From: Anaerorudis sp964444915
Lineage (GTDB): Bacteria > Bacteroidota > Bacteroidia > Bacteroidales > Dysgonomonadaceae
Direction: 5' to 3'
Length of the DNA: 7,729 nt
Assembly: GCA_964444915.1 (NCBI GenBank)
Contig: CAYUIY010000082.1
Location: forward strand, 1 to 7,729
The notes under the pieces were generated by a model. That model saw nothing but the letters and a program-made list of their open reading frames with translations. It had not been told where the DNA came from and made no database searches. Both the position numbers and the translations under genes were made by a program. Position 1 is the first letter of the stretch; each line of letters opens with the position of its first letter. Below are positions 1 to 6,569 of this stretch, piece after piece.

Positions 1-3000
1 GGGTTGAAAAACGGACACCCAATTTTTCTCCTGCCCATCCGAGAGCAGTTTCAAAAATCTGCCCCAGATTCATACGTGATGGAACACCCAATGGGTTCAA
101 GACTATGTCTACCGGTGTTCCATCAGCCAGAAAAGGCATATCTTCCTGACGGACTATTTTGGAGACGATACCTTTGTTACCGTGTCGACCAGCTAATTTA
201 TCTCCTACTTGAATTTTACGTTTTTTAGCTATATAAACTTTAGCGATTTGCATAATTCCCGAAGGAAGTTCATCGCCGATCATTAAATCAATACGCTTAC
301 GTTTGAGTTCTGCATCTAATTCTTTGTATTTACGTAGGTAATTAATGACGGTAATGCGTATCAATTCGTTTGTATGTGCATCGTTTGTCCATTTGTTTAA
401 TTGAACAGATTGATAATCGATTTCTTGTAAAATTGCTGGTGTGAATCTTGCTCCTTTAGGAATCACGTCTGTATTGGTATAATCTTTCACTCCGGCAGAA
501 GTTTTACCTTCAGTGAGCACGAGCAATTTTTCGATAAGCATCTTTTTTAAATTTTCCATTTTGGCTTCGTATTCCTCTTCCACTTTTGGAAGTAGCGCCT
601 TGTTGGATAATTTGCCTTTTCCTTTCCTGATTGCTCTCGAAAATAGGTTCGTATTGATTACAACACCACCGAGTGAAGGGGGAGCTTTTAGCGATGCATC
701 TTTTACATCACCTGCTTTGTCTCCGAAGATAGCACGAAGAAGCTTTTCTTCGGGAGACGGATCCGATTCTCCTTTAGGAGTAATTTTTCCGATGAGGATA
801 TCCCCAGGTTTAATGCGTGCACCTACGCGGATAATTCCCCTTTCGTCCAAATCTTTGGTCGCATCTTCACTCACGTTAGGAATATCTGCTGTTAGTTCTT
901 CGAGTCCTCGTTTGGTTTCGCGTACTTCCAGTGAAAATTCTTCTACGTGTATCGATGTAAAAATATCTTCGCTAACCACTCGTTCACTTAGCACGATAGC
1001 GTCTTCGAAGTTGTATCCCTTCCATGGCATAAATGCCACTTTCAGGTTTTTCCCTAAGGCCAACTCTCCTTTTTGCGATCCATACCCTTCGGTTAATATT
1101 TGGCCTTTTGTTATTTTATCTCCTTTTCTACACAGAGGATGCAGGTCGACAGTTGTGTTTTGGTTTGTTCTACGAAATTTGGGTATTGTATATGTTTTGA
1201 TGTTATCCTCAAAGCTCGTAAATTCTTCCTCTTTTGTTCTGTCATATTTTATTTTGATGGTAGTTGCATCTACATATATAACTTCTCCGTCACCTTCGGC
1301 CACGAGTTGGGTACGCGAATCTTTAATAACTTGTTCTTCAATTCCGGTACCTACTATTGGTGCTTCGGGGCGTACCAGTGGAACGGCTTGCCTCATCATG
1401 TTCGATCCCATCAATGCTCGGTTCGCATCGTCATGTTCAAGGAAGGGAATTAGCGATGCTGCAATAGATGCTATCTGCATAGGCGACACATCCATCAGTT
1501 CCACTTCTTCTGGTGGAACAACAGGATAGTCAGCATCTTTTCTGGCTTTTACTCGAGGTAAGATAAATTTCCCTTCATCGTCAAGCGGTGCATTTCCTTG
1601 CGCTATCACTTTTCCTTCTTCTTCTTCTGCCGCCAGATAGATGATATCCTCGTTTTTTATATTTACTTGTCCATTTTTTGCTTTTCTGTATGGAGTTTCG
1701 ATAAATCCCAACTCATTAATTTTTGCGTAAATGCATAATGAGGAGATGAGTCCAATATTTGGTCCCTCCGGCGTTTCGATAGGGCAGAGACGTCCGTAGT
1801 GAGTGTAATGCACGTCACGAACCTCAAAGCCAGCACGTTCTCGTGTCAAACCGCCTGGTCCCAATGCAGATAAACGACGTTTATGTGTAACTTCTGCCAA
1901 TGGATTAGTCTGGTCCATAAATTGGGACAAGGCATTCGTACCAAAGAAAGTGTTGATAACGGATGAAATCGTTTTAGCGTTAATGAGATCAACCGGTGTA
2001 AATACCTCATTATCGCGCACATTCATTCTCTCCCGAATGATTCGTGCCATTCGGTTTAGTCCTATACCAAATTGGTTGTATAACTGTTCTCCCACTGTGC
2101 GTACACGCCTATTGCTCAGGTGGTCTATATCATCCACTATCGCTTTGGAGTTAACCAGTTCAATCAGATATTTTATTATTTCTATAATATCTTCTTTGGT
2201 AAGAACACGAATGTTTTCGTCGATATCAAGGTTTAGTTTTTTGTTAATTTTGTAACGCCCTACATCACCTAAATCGTATCTTTTTTCCGAAAAGAAAAGA
2301 TTGTTAATTACCTCTCTTGCACTGGAATCGTCAGCAGGTTCGGCACTGCGAATCAAACGGTATATATGACGGATTGCGTCAATTTCCGTGTTGCTTGGAT
2401 CTTTTTGTAATGTATTATAAATAATCGAGTAATCCGACATACTGGGCGTTTCTTTGTGCAGCAAAATGGACGAAACACCCGATTCTAGAATTTTTTCTAT
2501 TTCTTCTTCACCGAGAATGGTTTCGCGTTCAATAATGATTTCGTTTCTTTCGATAGATGTTACTTCACCTGTATCTTCATCAACGAAATCTTCTATCCAC
2601 GATTTTAGTACTCGTGCTGCCAGTTTACGACCCATCACCTTTTTCAGGTTGGTTTTTGTAACCTTTACTTCTTCGGCAAGGTTAAAAATTTCGAGGATAT
2701 CTTTGTCGCTTTCGAAACCAATGGCACGCAACAGAGTTGTAACAGGCAATTTCTTTTTCCGATCGATGTAAGCATACATTACGTTGTTGATATCGGTTGC
2801 AAACTCAATCCATGATCCTTTGAAAGGGATGATACGAGCTGAATAAAGTTTTGTTCCGTTTGCATGTACACTTTGACCGAAAAAAACACCAGGTGATCGA
2901 TGTAATTGCGAAACTACCACACGTTCGGCTCCGTTGATCACGAATGTTCCTTTTTCGGTCATGTAGGGAATTGTGCCTAAGTATACGTCCTGAATGACCG

Positions 3001-3343
3001 GTGCAAAATCTTCATGATCAGGGTCTGTACAATAGAGATATAATTTTGCTTTTAACGGCACACTATAGGTTAGTCCTCTATCTATGCATTCTTCGATAGA
3101 ATAACGCGGAGGATCGACGTAGTAATCAAGGAATTCCAGAACAAAATTGTTGTGAGTATCTGTAATTGGAAAGTTTTCCATGAAAACTTTGTACAGTCCT
3201 TCGTTTTTTCTTTTTTCTGGAGGCGCATCAAGTTGTAAAAAATCTTGAAATGACTTTAATTGAATTTCCAAAAAATCAGGAAAGTCAAAGGGATTTTTAA
3301 TTGTTGCGAAATTTATTCGTTGGTTGGTGTTATTTAAAGACAT
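1..3343 (-). CDS. rpoB: DNA-directed RNA polymerase subunit beta, 3'-truncated by the window edge
   Basis: Beta subunit of RNA polymerase, which forms one half of the active-site cleft and the rifampicin pocket. I translated the whole frame from the ATG at 3343-3341: 1114 codons are open without stop or frameshift and run off the window at base 1. Visible landmarks are the N-terminal MSLNNTNQRINF, the rifampicin region with FMDQ at 475-478, His487 and Ser492 (E. coli H526 and S531 equivalents), HYGRLCPIETPEGPNIGL shortly after, the NFED motif with Glu780-Asp781, and GDKLAGRHGNKG at 1047-1058 carrying the active-site lysines Lys1049 and Lys1057. Residues about 895-1034 form a charged lineage-type region before those lysines. 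The last residues are RFST; family length in Bacteroidales (about 1270, from memory) suggests roughly 150 residues are missing. It follows rplL by 100 bp, and rpoC is expected next but is outside. The rifampicin-site residues seen are the sensitive type. Confidence 0.99.
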   Translation of the reverse strand, partial: MSLNNTNQRINFATIKNPFDFPDFLEIQLKSFQDFLQLDAPPEKRKNEGLYKVFMENFPITDTHNNFVLEFLDYYVDPPRYSIEECIDRGLTYSVPLKAKLYLYCTDPDHEDFAPVIQDVYLGTIPYMTEKGTFVINGAERVVVSQLHRSPGVFFGQSVHANGTKLYSARIIPFKGSWIEFATDINNVMYAYIDRKKKLPVTTLLRAIGFESDKDILEIFNLAEEVKVTKTNLKKVMGRKLAARVLKSWIEDFVDEDTGEVTSIERNEIIIERETILGEEEIEKILESGVSSILLHKETPSMSDYSIIYNTLQKDPSNTEIDAIRHIYRLIRSAEPADDSSAREVINNLFFSEKRYDLGDVGRYKINKKLNLDIDENIRVLTKEDIIEIIKYLIELVNSKAIVDDIDHLSNRRVRTVGEQLYNQFGIGLNRMARIIRERMNVRDNEVFTPVDLINAKTISSVINTFFGTNALSQFMDQTNPLAEVTHKRRLSALGPGGLTRERAGFEVRDVHYTHYGRLCPIETPEGPNIGLISSLCIYAKINELGFIETPYRKAKNGQVNIKNEDIIYLAAEEEEGKVIAQGNAPLDDEGKFILPRVKARKDADYPVVPPEEVELMDVSPMQIASIAASLIPFLEHDDANRALMGSNMMRQAVPLVRPEAPIVGTGIEEQVIKDSRTQLVAEGDGEVIYVDATTIKIKYDRTKEEEFTSFEDNIKTYTIPKFRRTNQNTTVDLHPLCRKGDKITKGQILTEGYGSQKGELALGKNLKVAFMPWKGYNFEDAIVLSERVVSEDIFTSIHVEEFSLEVRETKRGLEELTADIPNVSEDATKDLDERGIIRVGARIKPGDILIGKITPKGESDPSPEEKLLRAIFGDKAGDVKDASLKAPPSLGGVVINTNLFSRAIRKGKGKLSNKALLPKVEEEYEAKMENLKKMLIEKLLVLTEGKTSAGVKDYTNTDVIPKGARFTPAILQEIDYQSVQLNKWTNDAHTNELIRITVINYLRKYKELDAELKRKRIDLMIGDELPSGIMQIAKVYIAKKRKIQVGDKLAGRHGNKGIVSKIVRQEDMPFLADGTPVDIVLNPLGVPSRMNLGQIFETALGWAGEKLGVRFST

Positions 3344-3379
3344 GGAAATGTATTTTTTGAACTCAGTATGTATTGACAC

Positions 3380-3416
3380 AAAAGGTTAAGAACCTTACTA
3401 TAGAAGATTCTTAACC
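3380..3416 (-). terminator. attenuator-like stem-loop between rplL and rpoB
   Basis: In the rplL-rpoB gap the transcript can form a stem whose 9-bp base is perfect: GGUUAAGAA (3416-3408) pairs with UUCUUAACC (3392-3384). One U-G wobble and a CUU/AAG segment extend it to 13 bp with a 7-nt loop, CUAUAGU. Four U residues follow (3383-3380), then GUGUCAA. This is the shape of a weak intrinsic terminator, but the U run is short and the stem is A/U-rich, so partial read-through into rpoB is expected. In E. coli the same junction holds an attenuator and an RNase III cleavage site; a comparable role here (more L7/L12 than polymerase subunit) is inference. It could instead be only an mRNA processing or 3'-end stabilising structure. 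Confidence 0.55.
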
Positions 3417-3443
3417 AAGTTAACCCAGTTTGAGGTAGCTTTG

Positions 3444-3824
3444 TTATTTAAGTTCAACTTCTGCTCCTGCCTCTTCAAGTTGTTTTTTTAAAGCTTCGGC
3501 TTCTTCTTTTGTTACACCTTTTTTCAATTCACTGGGAGCAGCATCAACCAAGTCTTTAGATTCTTTTAATCCAAGACCGGTAATTTCTTTAACTGTTTTT
3601 ATAACAGCTAATTTAGCTGCACCAGGACTTTTAAGGACGACATCAAAAGAATTTTTTTCTTCTTCCGCGGGTGCCTCTGTTCCGGCAGCAGGAGCCCCTG
3701 CTACGGCAACAGCTGCGGCAGCCGGTTCAATGCCATATTCAGTTTTTAAAATTTCAGCCAGTTCGTTAACTTCTTTCACTGTTAAGTTAACTAATTGTTC
3801 AGCAAATGCTTTTAAGTCTGCCAT
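3444..3824 (-). CDS. rplL: 50S ribosomal protein L7/L12
   Basis: Acidic stalk protein present as multiple dimers on L10, which recruits EF-Tu, EF-G, IF2 and RF3 to the ribosome. The protein is 126 residues, close to the usual 120-128. Residues 1-34 are the helical dimerisation domain that docks on L10. Residues about 35-55 form an Ala/Pro/Gly/Glu-rich flexible hinge (AAAAVAVAGAPAAGTEAPAE). Residues about 57-126 are the globular factor-binding domain, with VIKTVKEITGLGLKESKDLV at 74-93 and the LKKQLEEAGAEVELK ending. The ATG at 3824-3822 is preceded by an A-rich stretch (AAAUAACACAACA) with no Shine-Dalgarno. It lies 50 bp after rplJ, the standard pairing that balances L10 and L12, and 100 bp before rpoB with a stem-loop between. 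Nothing unusual in the protein. Confidence 0.99.
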   Translation of the reverse strand: MADLKAFAEQLVNLTVKEVNELAEILKTEYGIEPAAAAVAVAGAPAAGTEAPAEEEKNSFDVVLKSPGAAKLAVIKTVKEITGLGLKESKDLVDAAPSELKKGVTKEEAEALKKQLEEAGAEVELK

Positions 3825-3874
3825 TGTTGTGTTATTTAATAGATTACTAATTCTGTTTTTGAAGTGATTAAAAA

Positions 3875-4390
3875 TTATTTTTCGGAAAGCGCTTTTAATA
3901 TTCCATGAAGCGTATTTCCTGCAGATTGTAGTGCGGAAATAACATTTTTTGCGGGAGATTGCAGCAGTGCAACAATGTCTCCGATAAGTTCTGTTTTGCT
4001 TTTAATAGATACCAGCTCTTGCAAATATTTATCACCGATAAAGAAGCTTTCTTGTACATATGCACCTTTGAAAGCAGGTATTTTTTTACTTTTATTGTAT
4101 TTATCGATAAGCTTTGCCGGAGCATTGGGTATGTTTGAAAACATGACAGCTGTATTCCCTTTTAATAAGGGATACAGTTCTTCATAATTTTCATCAAGCG
4201 ATTCCAAAGCTTTACGCATCAAGGTATTCTTCACTACCATCAGCTTGATATTCTGTTCGTAACACTCTCTTCTTAACTTTGAGGTTTTAACTGCATCTAG
4301 CGTGGCTATGTCGGTTAAATAGAAGTTTTCGTATTCCTTGACAGTATCAGCTATTTTTTTGATTATCTTTTTTTTATCTTCCTTTTTCAT
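3875..4390 (-). CDS. rplJ: 50S ribosomal protein L10
   Basis: L10 anchors the L7/L12 dimers to the 23S rRNA at the base of the GTPase stalk, next to L11. The protein is 171 residues (E. coli 165). The N-terminal rRNA-binding domain is recognisable from the basic start MKKEDKKKIIKKIADTVKEY, the KLRREC segment at 38-43 and VKNTLMRKALE at 53-63, which matches the family's V(R/K)NTLLRRA motif. Residues about 131-171 (SKTELIGDIVALLQSPAKN, then a second helix) give the C-terminal helical spine that binds L7/L12. The ATG at 4390-4388 lies 19 bp after rplA, so there is no room between the genes for the usual long L10/L12-binding leader. A GAAAGGGAA run sits upstream but about 12 nt from the ATG, too far for a convincing Shine-Dalgarno. 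Confidence 0.99.
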   Translation of the reverse strand: MKKEDKKKIIKKIADTVKEYENFYLTDIATLDAVKTSKLRRECYEQNIKLMVVKNTLMRKALESLDENYEELYPLLKGNTAVMFSNIPNAPAKLIDKYNKSKKIPAFKGAYVQESFFIGDKYLQELVSIKSKTELIGDIVALLQSPAKNVISALQSAGNTLHGILKALSEK

Positions 4391-4409
4391 AGATAGTTTA
4401 TTCCCTTTC

Positions 4410-5108
4410 TTAGTTTTCTTCTATCGATTTAGGATCTATTTTAAGACCTGGACTCATCGTAGTAGAAAGATAAATACTCTTAATATACGTACCTTTTACT
4501 CCGGCTGGTTTCAGTTTCATTAGCGCCCGAATAAATTCCCGTGCATTATCAACTATTTGTTCAGGAGTAAAGGATATTCTCCCTACTGAAGCATGAACGA
4601 TACCGTATTTGTCTGCTTTAAAATCAATCTTTCCTTGTTTTATTTCTTTTACGGCTTTGGCTACATCGTCGGTAACCGTCCCACTTTTGGGGTTTGGCAT
4701 TAATCCGCGGGGACCTAAGATACGTCCGAGGGAACCAATTTTACCCATTACAGCAGGCTGTGCGATAATCACGTCAAAATCCATCCAGCCGTTTTTAATT
4801 TTTTCGATATATTCGTCAAGTCCCACATAATCTGCTCCTGCTTCTTTTGCTTCGGCTTCTGCCTCAGGGGTACACAGTACAAGAACTCTTTTCTCCTTAC
4901 CTATTCCGTGCGGGAGAATTACGGTGCCTCTCACCATTTGGTTGGCTTTACGTGGGTCTATATTCAAACGCACATCGATATCAACGGATGCATCAAATTT
5001 AGTTGTTGTAATTTCTTTTAGTAAAGTAGCTGCTTCTTTCAGTGAATAGGTTTTCCCCGGTTCAATTTTACTCAAAGCCAACTTTCTGTTTTTTGTCAGT
5101 TTTGCCAT
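4410..5108 (-). CDS. rplA: 50S ribosomal protein L1
   Basis: L1 forms the mobile L1 stalk of the large subunit on 23S rRNA helices 76-78 and takes part in moving the deacylated tRNA out of the E site; in many bacteria it also represses its own operon. At 232 residues it is full length (E. coli 234). Domain I is formed by the two ends of the chain and domain II by the middle. Family motifs are GTVILPHGIGKEKRVLVL at 61-78, GRILGPRGLMPNPKSGTVT at 128-146, and the conserved end KGTYIKSIYLSTTMSPGLKI at 205-224. The ATG at 5108-5106 starts 20 bp after the rplK stop, so the two are almost certainly translated from one mRNA. No Shine-Dalgarno is seen; the upstream sequence is CAAAAACUUCAAUUGAAAC. No oddities. 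Confidence 0.99.
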   Translation of the reverse strand: MAKLTKNRKLALSKIEPGKTYSLKEAATLLKEITTTKFDASVDIDVRLNIDPRKANQMVRGTVILPHGIGKEKRVLVLCTPEAEAEAKEAGADYVGLDEYIEKIKNGWMDFDVIIAQPAVMGKIGSLGRILGPRGLMPNPKSGTVTDDVAKAVKEIKQGKIDFKADKYGIVHASVGRISFTPEQIVDNAREFIRALMKLKPAGVKGTYIKSIYLSTTMSPGLKIDPKSIEEN

Positions 5109-5128
5109 GTTTCAATTGAAGTTTTTGA

Positions 5129-5575
5129 TTATTTTACATCTTGAGGAAATTCTCCTTTGACCGCAATGCCTATGCTTCGAGCCGTCCCGGCAACCATACG
5201 CATTGCTGATCCAATAGTGAAGCAGTTCAAATCGGGCATTTTTTCTTCAGCAATTGTTTTTACCTGATCCCAAGTGATTTCGCCAATTTTCTTTCGATTT
5301 GGTTCTGGAGAGCCACTTTTTGCTTTTGTAATTTCTAATAATTGCACCGCAACTGGTGGCGTTTTAACAACAAAATCAAAAGACTTATCCGAATAGTAAG
5401 TAATAATAACGGGTAATATTTTACCGGCTTTATCCTGAGTTTTGGCATTGAATTGCTTGCAAAACTCCATAATATTAATCCCTTTTGAACCTAATGCAGG
5501 TCCTACGGGGGGTGAAGGATTTGCAGCTCCTCCTTTGATTTGTAATTTTATTTGTCCGGCAACTTCTTTAGCCAT
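5129..5575 (-). CDS. rplK: 50S ribosomal protein L11
   Basis: L11 binds the GTPase-associated region of 23S rRNA with L10 and modulates factor binding; it is also needed for RelA activation where RelA is present, and is part of the thiostrepton site. The protein is 148 residues, slightly longer than E. coli L11 (142) through a short C-terminal extension, GEFPQDVK. The N-terminal domain contains the proline-rich ANPSPPVGPALG at 18-29 whose prolines line the thiostrepton pocket, and GINIMEFCKQFNAKT at 32-46. The C-terminal rRNA-binding domain includes SGSPEPNRKKIG and ends with GTARSIGI at 130-137. It starts 78 bp after nusG, the largest gap between CDSs inside the secE-rplL block, behind an A-rich leader (AAAUCAAAGAAAA) without Shine-Dalgarno. 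A separate promoter in that gap is possible but I cannot show one. Confidence 0.99.
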   Translation of the reverse strand: MAKEVAGQIKLQIKGGAANPSPPVGPALGSKGINIMEFCKQFNAKTQDKAGKILPVIITYYSDKSFDFVVKTPPVAVQLLEITKAKSGSPEPNRKKIGEITWDQVKTIAEEKMPDLNCFTIGSAMRMVAGTARSIGIAVKGEFPQDVK

Positions 5576-5653
5576 TTTTCTTTGATTTAAATTTGTTTAC
5601 GTTTTTTCAAAACATGTCAAAGAATTCACAGATCTGCGTAACCAAACCTGATT

Positions 5654-6196
5654 TTATTCTTTCTCTACTTGCATATAACCCAACTCCAGCAGTTGTTTTC
5701 TTCCAAAAATTTTAACCACTACTTTGAGTCTTTTTTTCTCTTCATTCACTTCCTCTACTTCGCCTGAGAAATTAGTAAAAGGGCCACTGATCACTTTTAC
5801 GTTTTCTCCAACGTAGTATTTAACATCCAATTCTTCGCCGGCTTCTTCCAGTTCGTCCATTGTTCCCAGAATGCGTTTTATTTCGGAATCTCTAAGAGGT
5901 TGGAGATTGGTAGTACTGGGAAGGAAGCCTACGATATAATTGATGTTCTTAAGTCGGTGAATGACTTCGCCCGTCAGGTCAGCCTCAATAAGCACATAGC
6001 CGGGAAGATAAGCACGTTCTTTCATTACTTTCTTTCCGCCACGCACTGTATAGACTTTTTCTGTCGGTATGAGAACTTGAGATATATACTTCCCTAAATC
6101 GGTTTTTTTGATTTCTGATTCCAAGTACTCTTTGACCTTATTTTCTTTTCCGCTAACAGCACGTAATACATACCACTTTTTTTCGTTTTCAGTCAT
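5654..6196 (-). CDS. nusG: transcription termination/antitermination factor NusG
   Basis: General elongation factor that bridges the RNA polymerase clamp, suppresses pausing, and through its KOW domain contacts Rho or ribosomal S10. The protein is 180 residues (E. coli 181). The NGN domain covers about 6-115, with WYVLRAVSGKENKVKEYL at 8-25 and the family signature RAYLPGYVLIEADL at 61-74. After an acidic linker (DELEEAGEELD) the KOW domain runs from about 128 to 180: VGENVKVISGPFTNFSGEVE, then RLKVVVKIFGRKQLLELGY. The Phe in IFGR (165 region; here 164) corresponds to the Rho/S10 contact residue of E. coli. Its place between secE and rplK identifies it as core NusG rather than one of the specialised UpxY-type paralogues that sit at capsule loci in Bacteroides. 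It begins 21 bp after secE, behind AACAACAAGAA with no Shine-Dalgarno. Confidence 0.99.
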   Translation of the reverse strand: MTENEKKWYVLRAVSGKENKVKEYLESEIKKTDLGKYISQVLIPTEKVYTVRGGKKVMKERAYLPGYVLIEADLTGEVIHRLKNINYIVGFLPSTTNLQPLRDSEIKRILGTMDELEEAGEELDVKYYVGENVKVISGPFTNFSGEVEEVNEEKKRLKVVVKIFGRKQLLELGYMQVEKE

Positions 6197-6217
6197 TTCT
6201 TGTTGTTCAGAATTATA

Positions 6218-6409
6218 TTATAAAATACCGTAGAGAAGTTTTAGTGTCCACTCAAATAAAGAATCCATCGCAAAAACTATGAGCGCAATAATAAGGGAAG
6301 CAATCATTACAATTATTGTGCTGCTCGTCAATTCTTCACGAGAGGGCCAGGATACTTTATAAACAAGTTCGTTATACGCATCCTTAATATATGCAATTAT
6401 TTTTTTCAT
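6218..6409 (-). CDS. secE: preprotein translocase subunit SecE (minimal form)
   Basis: Essential small subunit of the SecYEG channel in the inner membrane, which clamps the two halves of SecY. The protein is 63 residues. An amphipathic N-terminal helix (KKIIAYIKDAYNEL) precedes the conserved hinge KVSWPSREEL at 18-27, and a single membrane segment spans about 31-52 (TIIVMIASLIIALIVFAM), followed by a short tail FEWTLKLLYGIL. This is the minimal one-span form usual outside the gammaproteobacteria; E. coli SecE is 127 residues with three spans. The ATG at 6409-6407 lies only 21 bp downstream of the tRNA-Trp 3' end, so the tRNA must be cut out of a transcript that continues into secE unless transcription starts within that gap, which looks unlikely. 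No Shine-Dalgarno is visible (CUGAAUUUUAA before the ATG). Confidence 0.97.
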   Translation of the reverse strand: MKKIIAYIKDAYNELVYKVSWPSREELTSSTIIVMIASLIIALIVFAMDSLFEWTLKLLYGIL

Positions 6410-6430
6410 TTAAAATTCAGATCGTTTAAG

Positions 6431-6504
6431 CACGGGTCGAGAGACTCGAACTCCCGACACCTGGTTTTGGAGACCAGTGCTCTACCAAACTGAGCTAGAC
6501 CCGT
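6431..6504 (-). tRNA. trnW: tRNA-Trp (anticodon CCA)
   Basis: A complete cloverleaf folds from the minus strand, 74 nt without the 3' CCA. The acceptor stem ACGGGUC pairs with GACCCGU, with G as discriminator base. The D arm is GCUC-AGUUUGGUA-GAGC. The anticodon stem CUGGU/ACCAG encloses the loop CUCCAAA with anticodon CCA, which reads UGG. The variable loop is GUGUC and the T arm is GGGAG-UUCGAGU-CUCUC with one G-U pair. The 3' CCA is not encoded (CUUAAA follows) and must be added enzymatically. It sits 65 bp after tuf and 21 bp before secE, all on the same strand, which suggests it is processed from a tuf-secE read-through transcript. The 5' end lies 4 nt after a hairpin. Confidence 0.98.
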
Positions 6505-6508
6505 AGAC

Positions 6509-6545
6509 AACTTAGTTGGCAGACATTTAAATCTCCCACTAAGTT
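6509..6545 (-). other. imperfect RNA hairpin between tuf and tRNA-Trp
   Basis: In the 65-bp gap after tuf, AACUUAGU (6545-6538) is the exact reverse complement of ACUAAGUU (6516-6509). Inside it, GG pairs with CC after one bulged A, then a G-G mismatch, then AGA pairs with UCU, leaving an 8-nt loop UUUAAAUG: 13 pairs in all. GUCU follows and then the first base of tRNA-Trp, so there is no U run and it does not look like an intrinsic terminator. Candidate roles, all inferred: protecting the tuf mRNA 3' end after the tRNA is excised, presenting a cleavage site, or keeping the tRNA 5' leader from misfolding. No promoter consensus (TTTG with TAnnTTTG) is visible in the gap. Confidence 0.6.
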
Positions 6546-6569
6546 CAATTTTCACTGATGATAATTTTA

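Noticed and set aside
513..1529. A 338-codon open frame on the plus strand opposite rpoB
   Set aside because: It lies entirely antisense to well-conserved rpoB, its translation is serine-rich low-complexity sequence with no recognisable domain, and the minus-strand frame matches RpoB throughout.
3895..4125. A 76-codon minus-strand frame inside rplJ
   Set aside because: It is a shifted-frame shadow of rplJ, which encodes a full-length, recognisable L10 over the same bases.
5592..5621. Possible promoter on the minus strand: TTTG (5621-5618), 18 bp, TAAACAAA (5599-5592)
   Set aside because: Only the TA of the -7 element matches the Bacteroidota consensus TAnnTTTG, and such matches are expected by chance in A/T-rich sequence.
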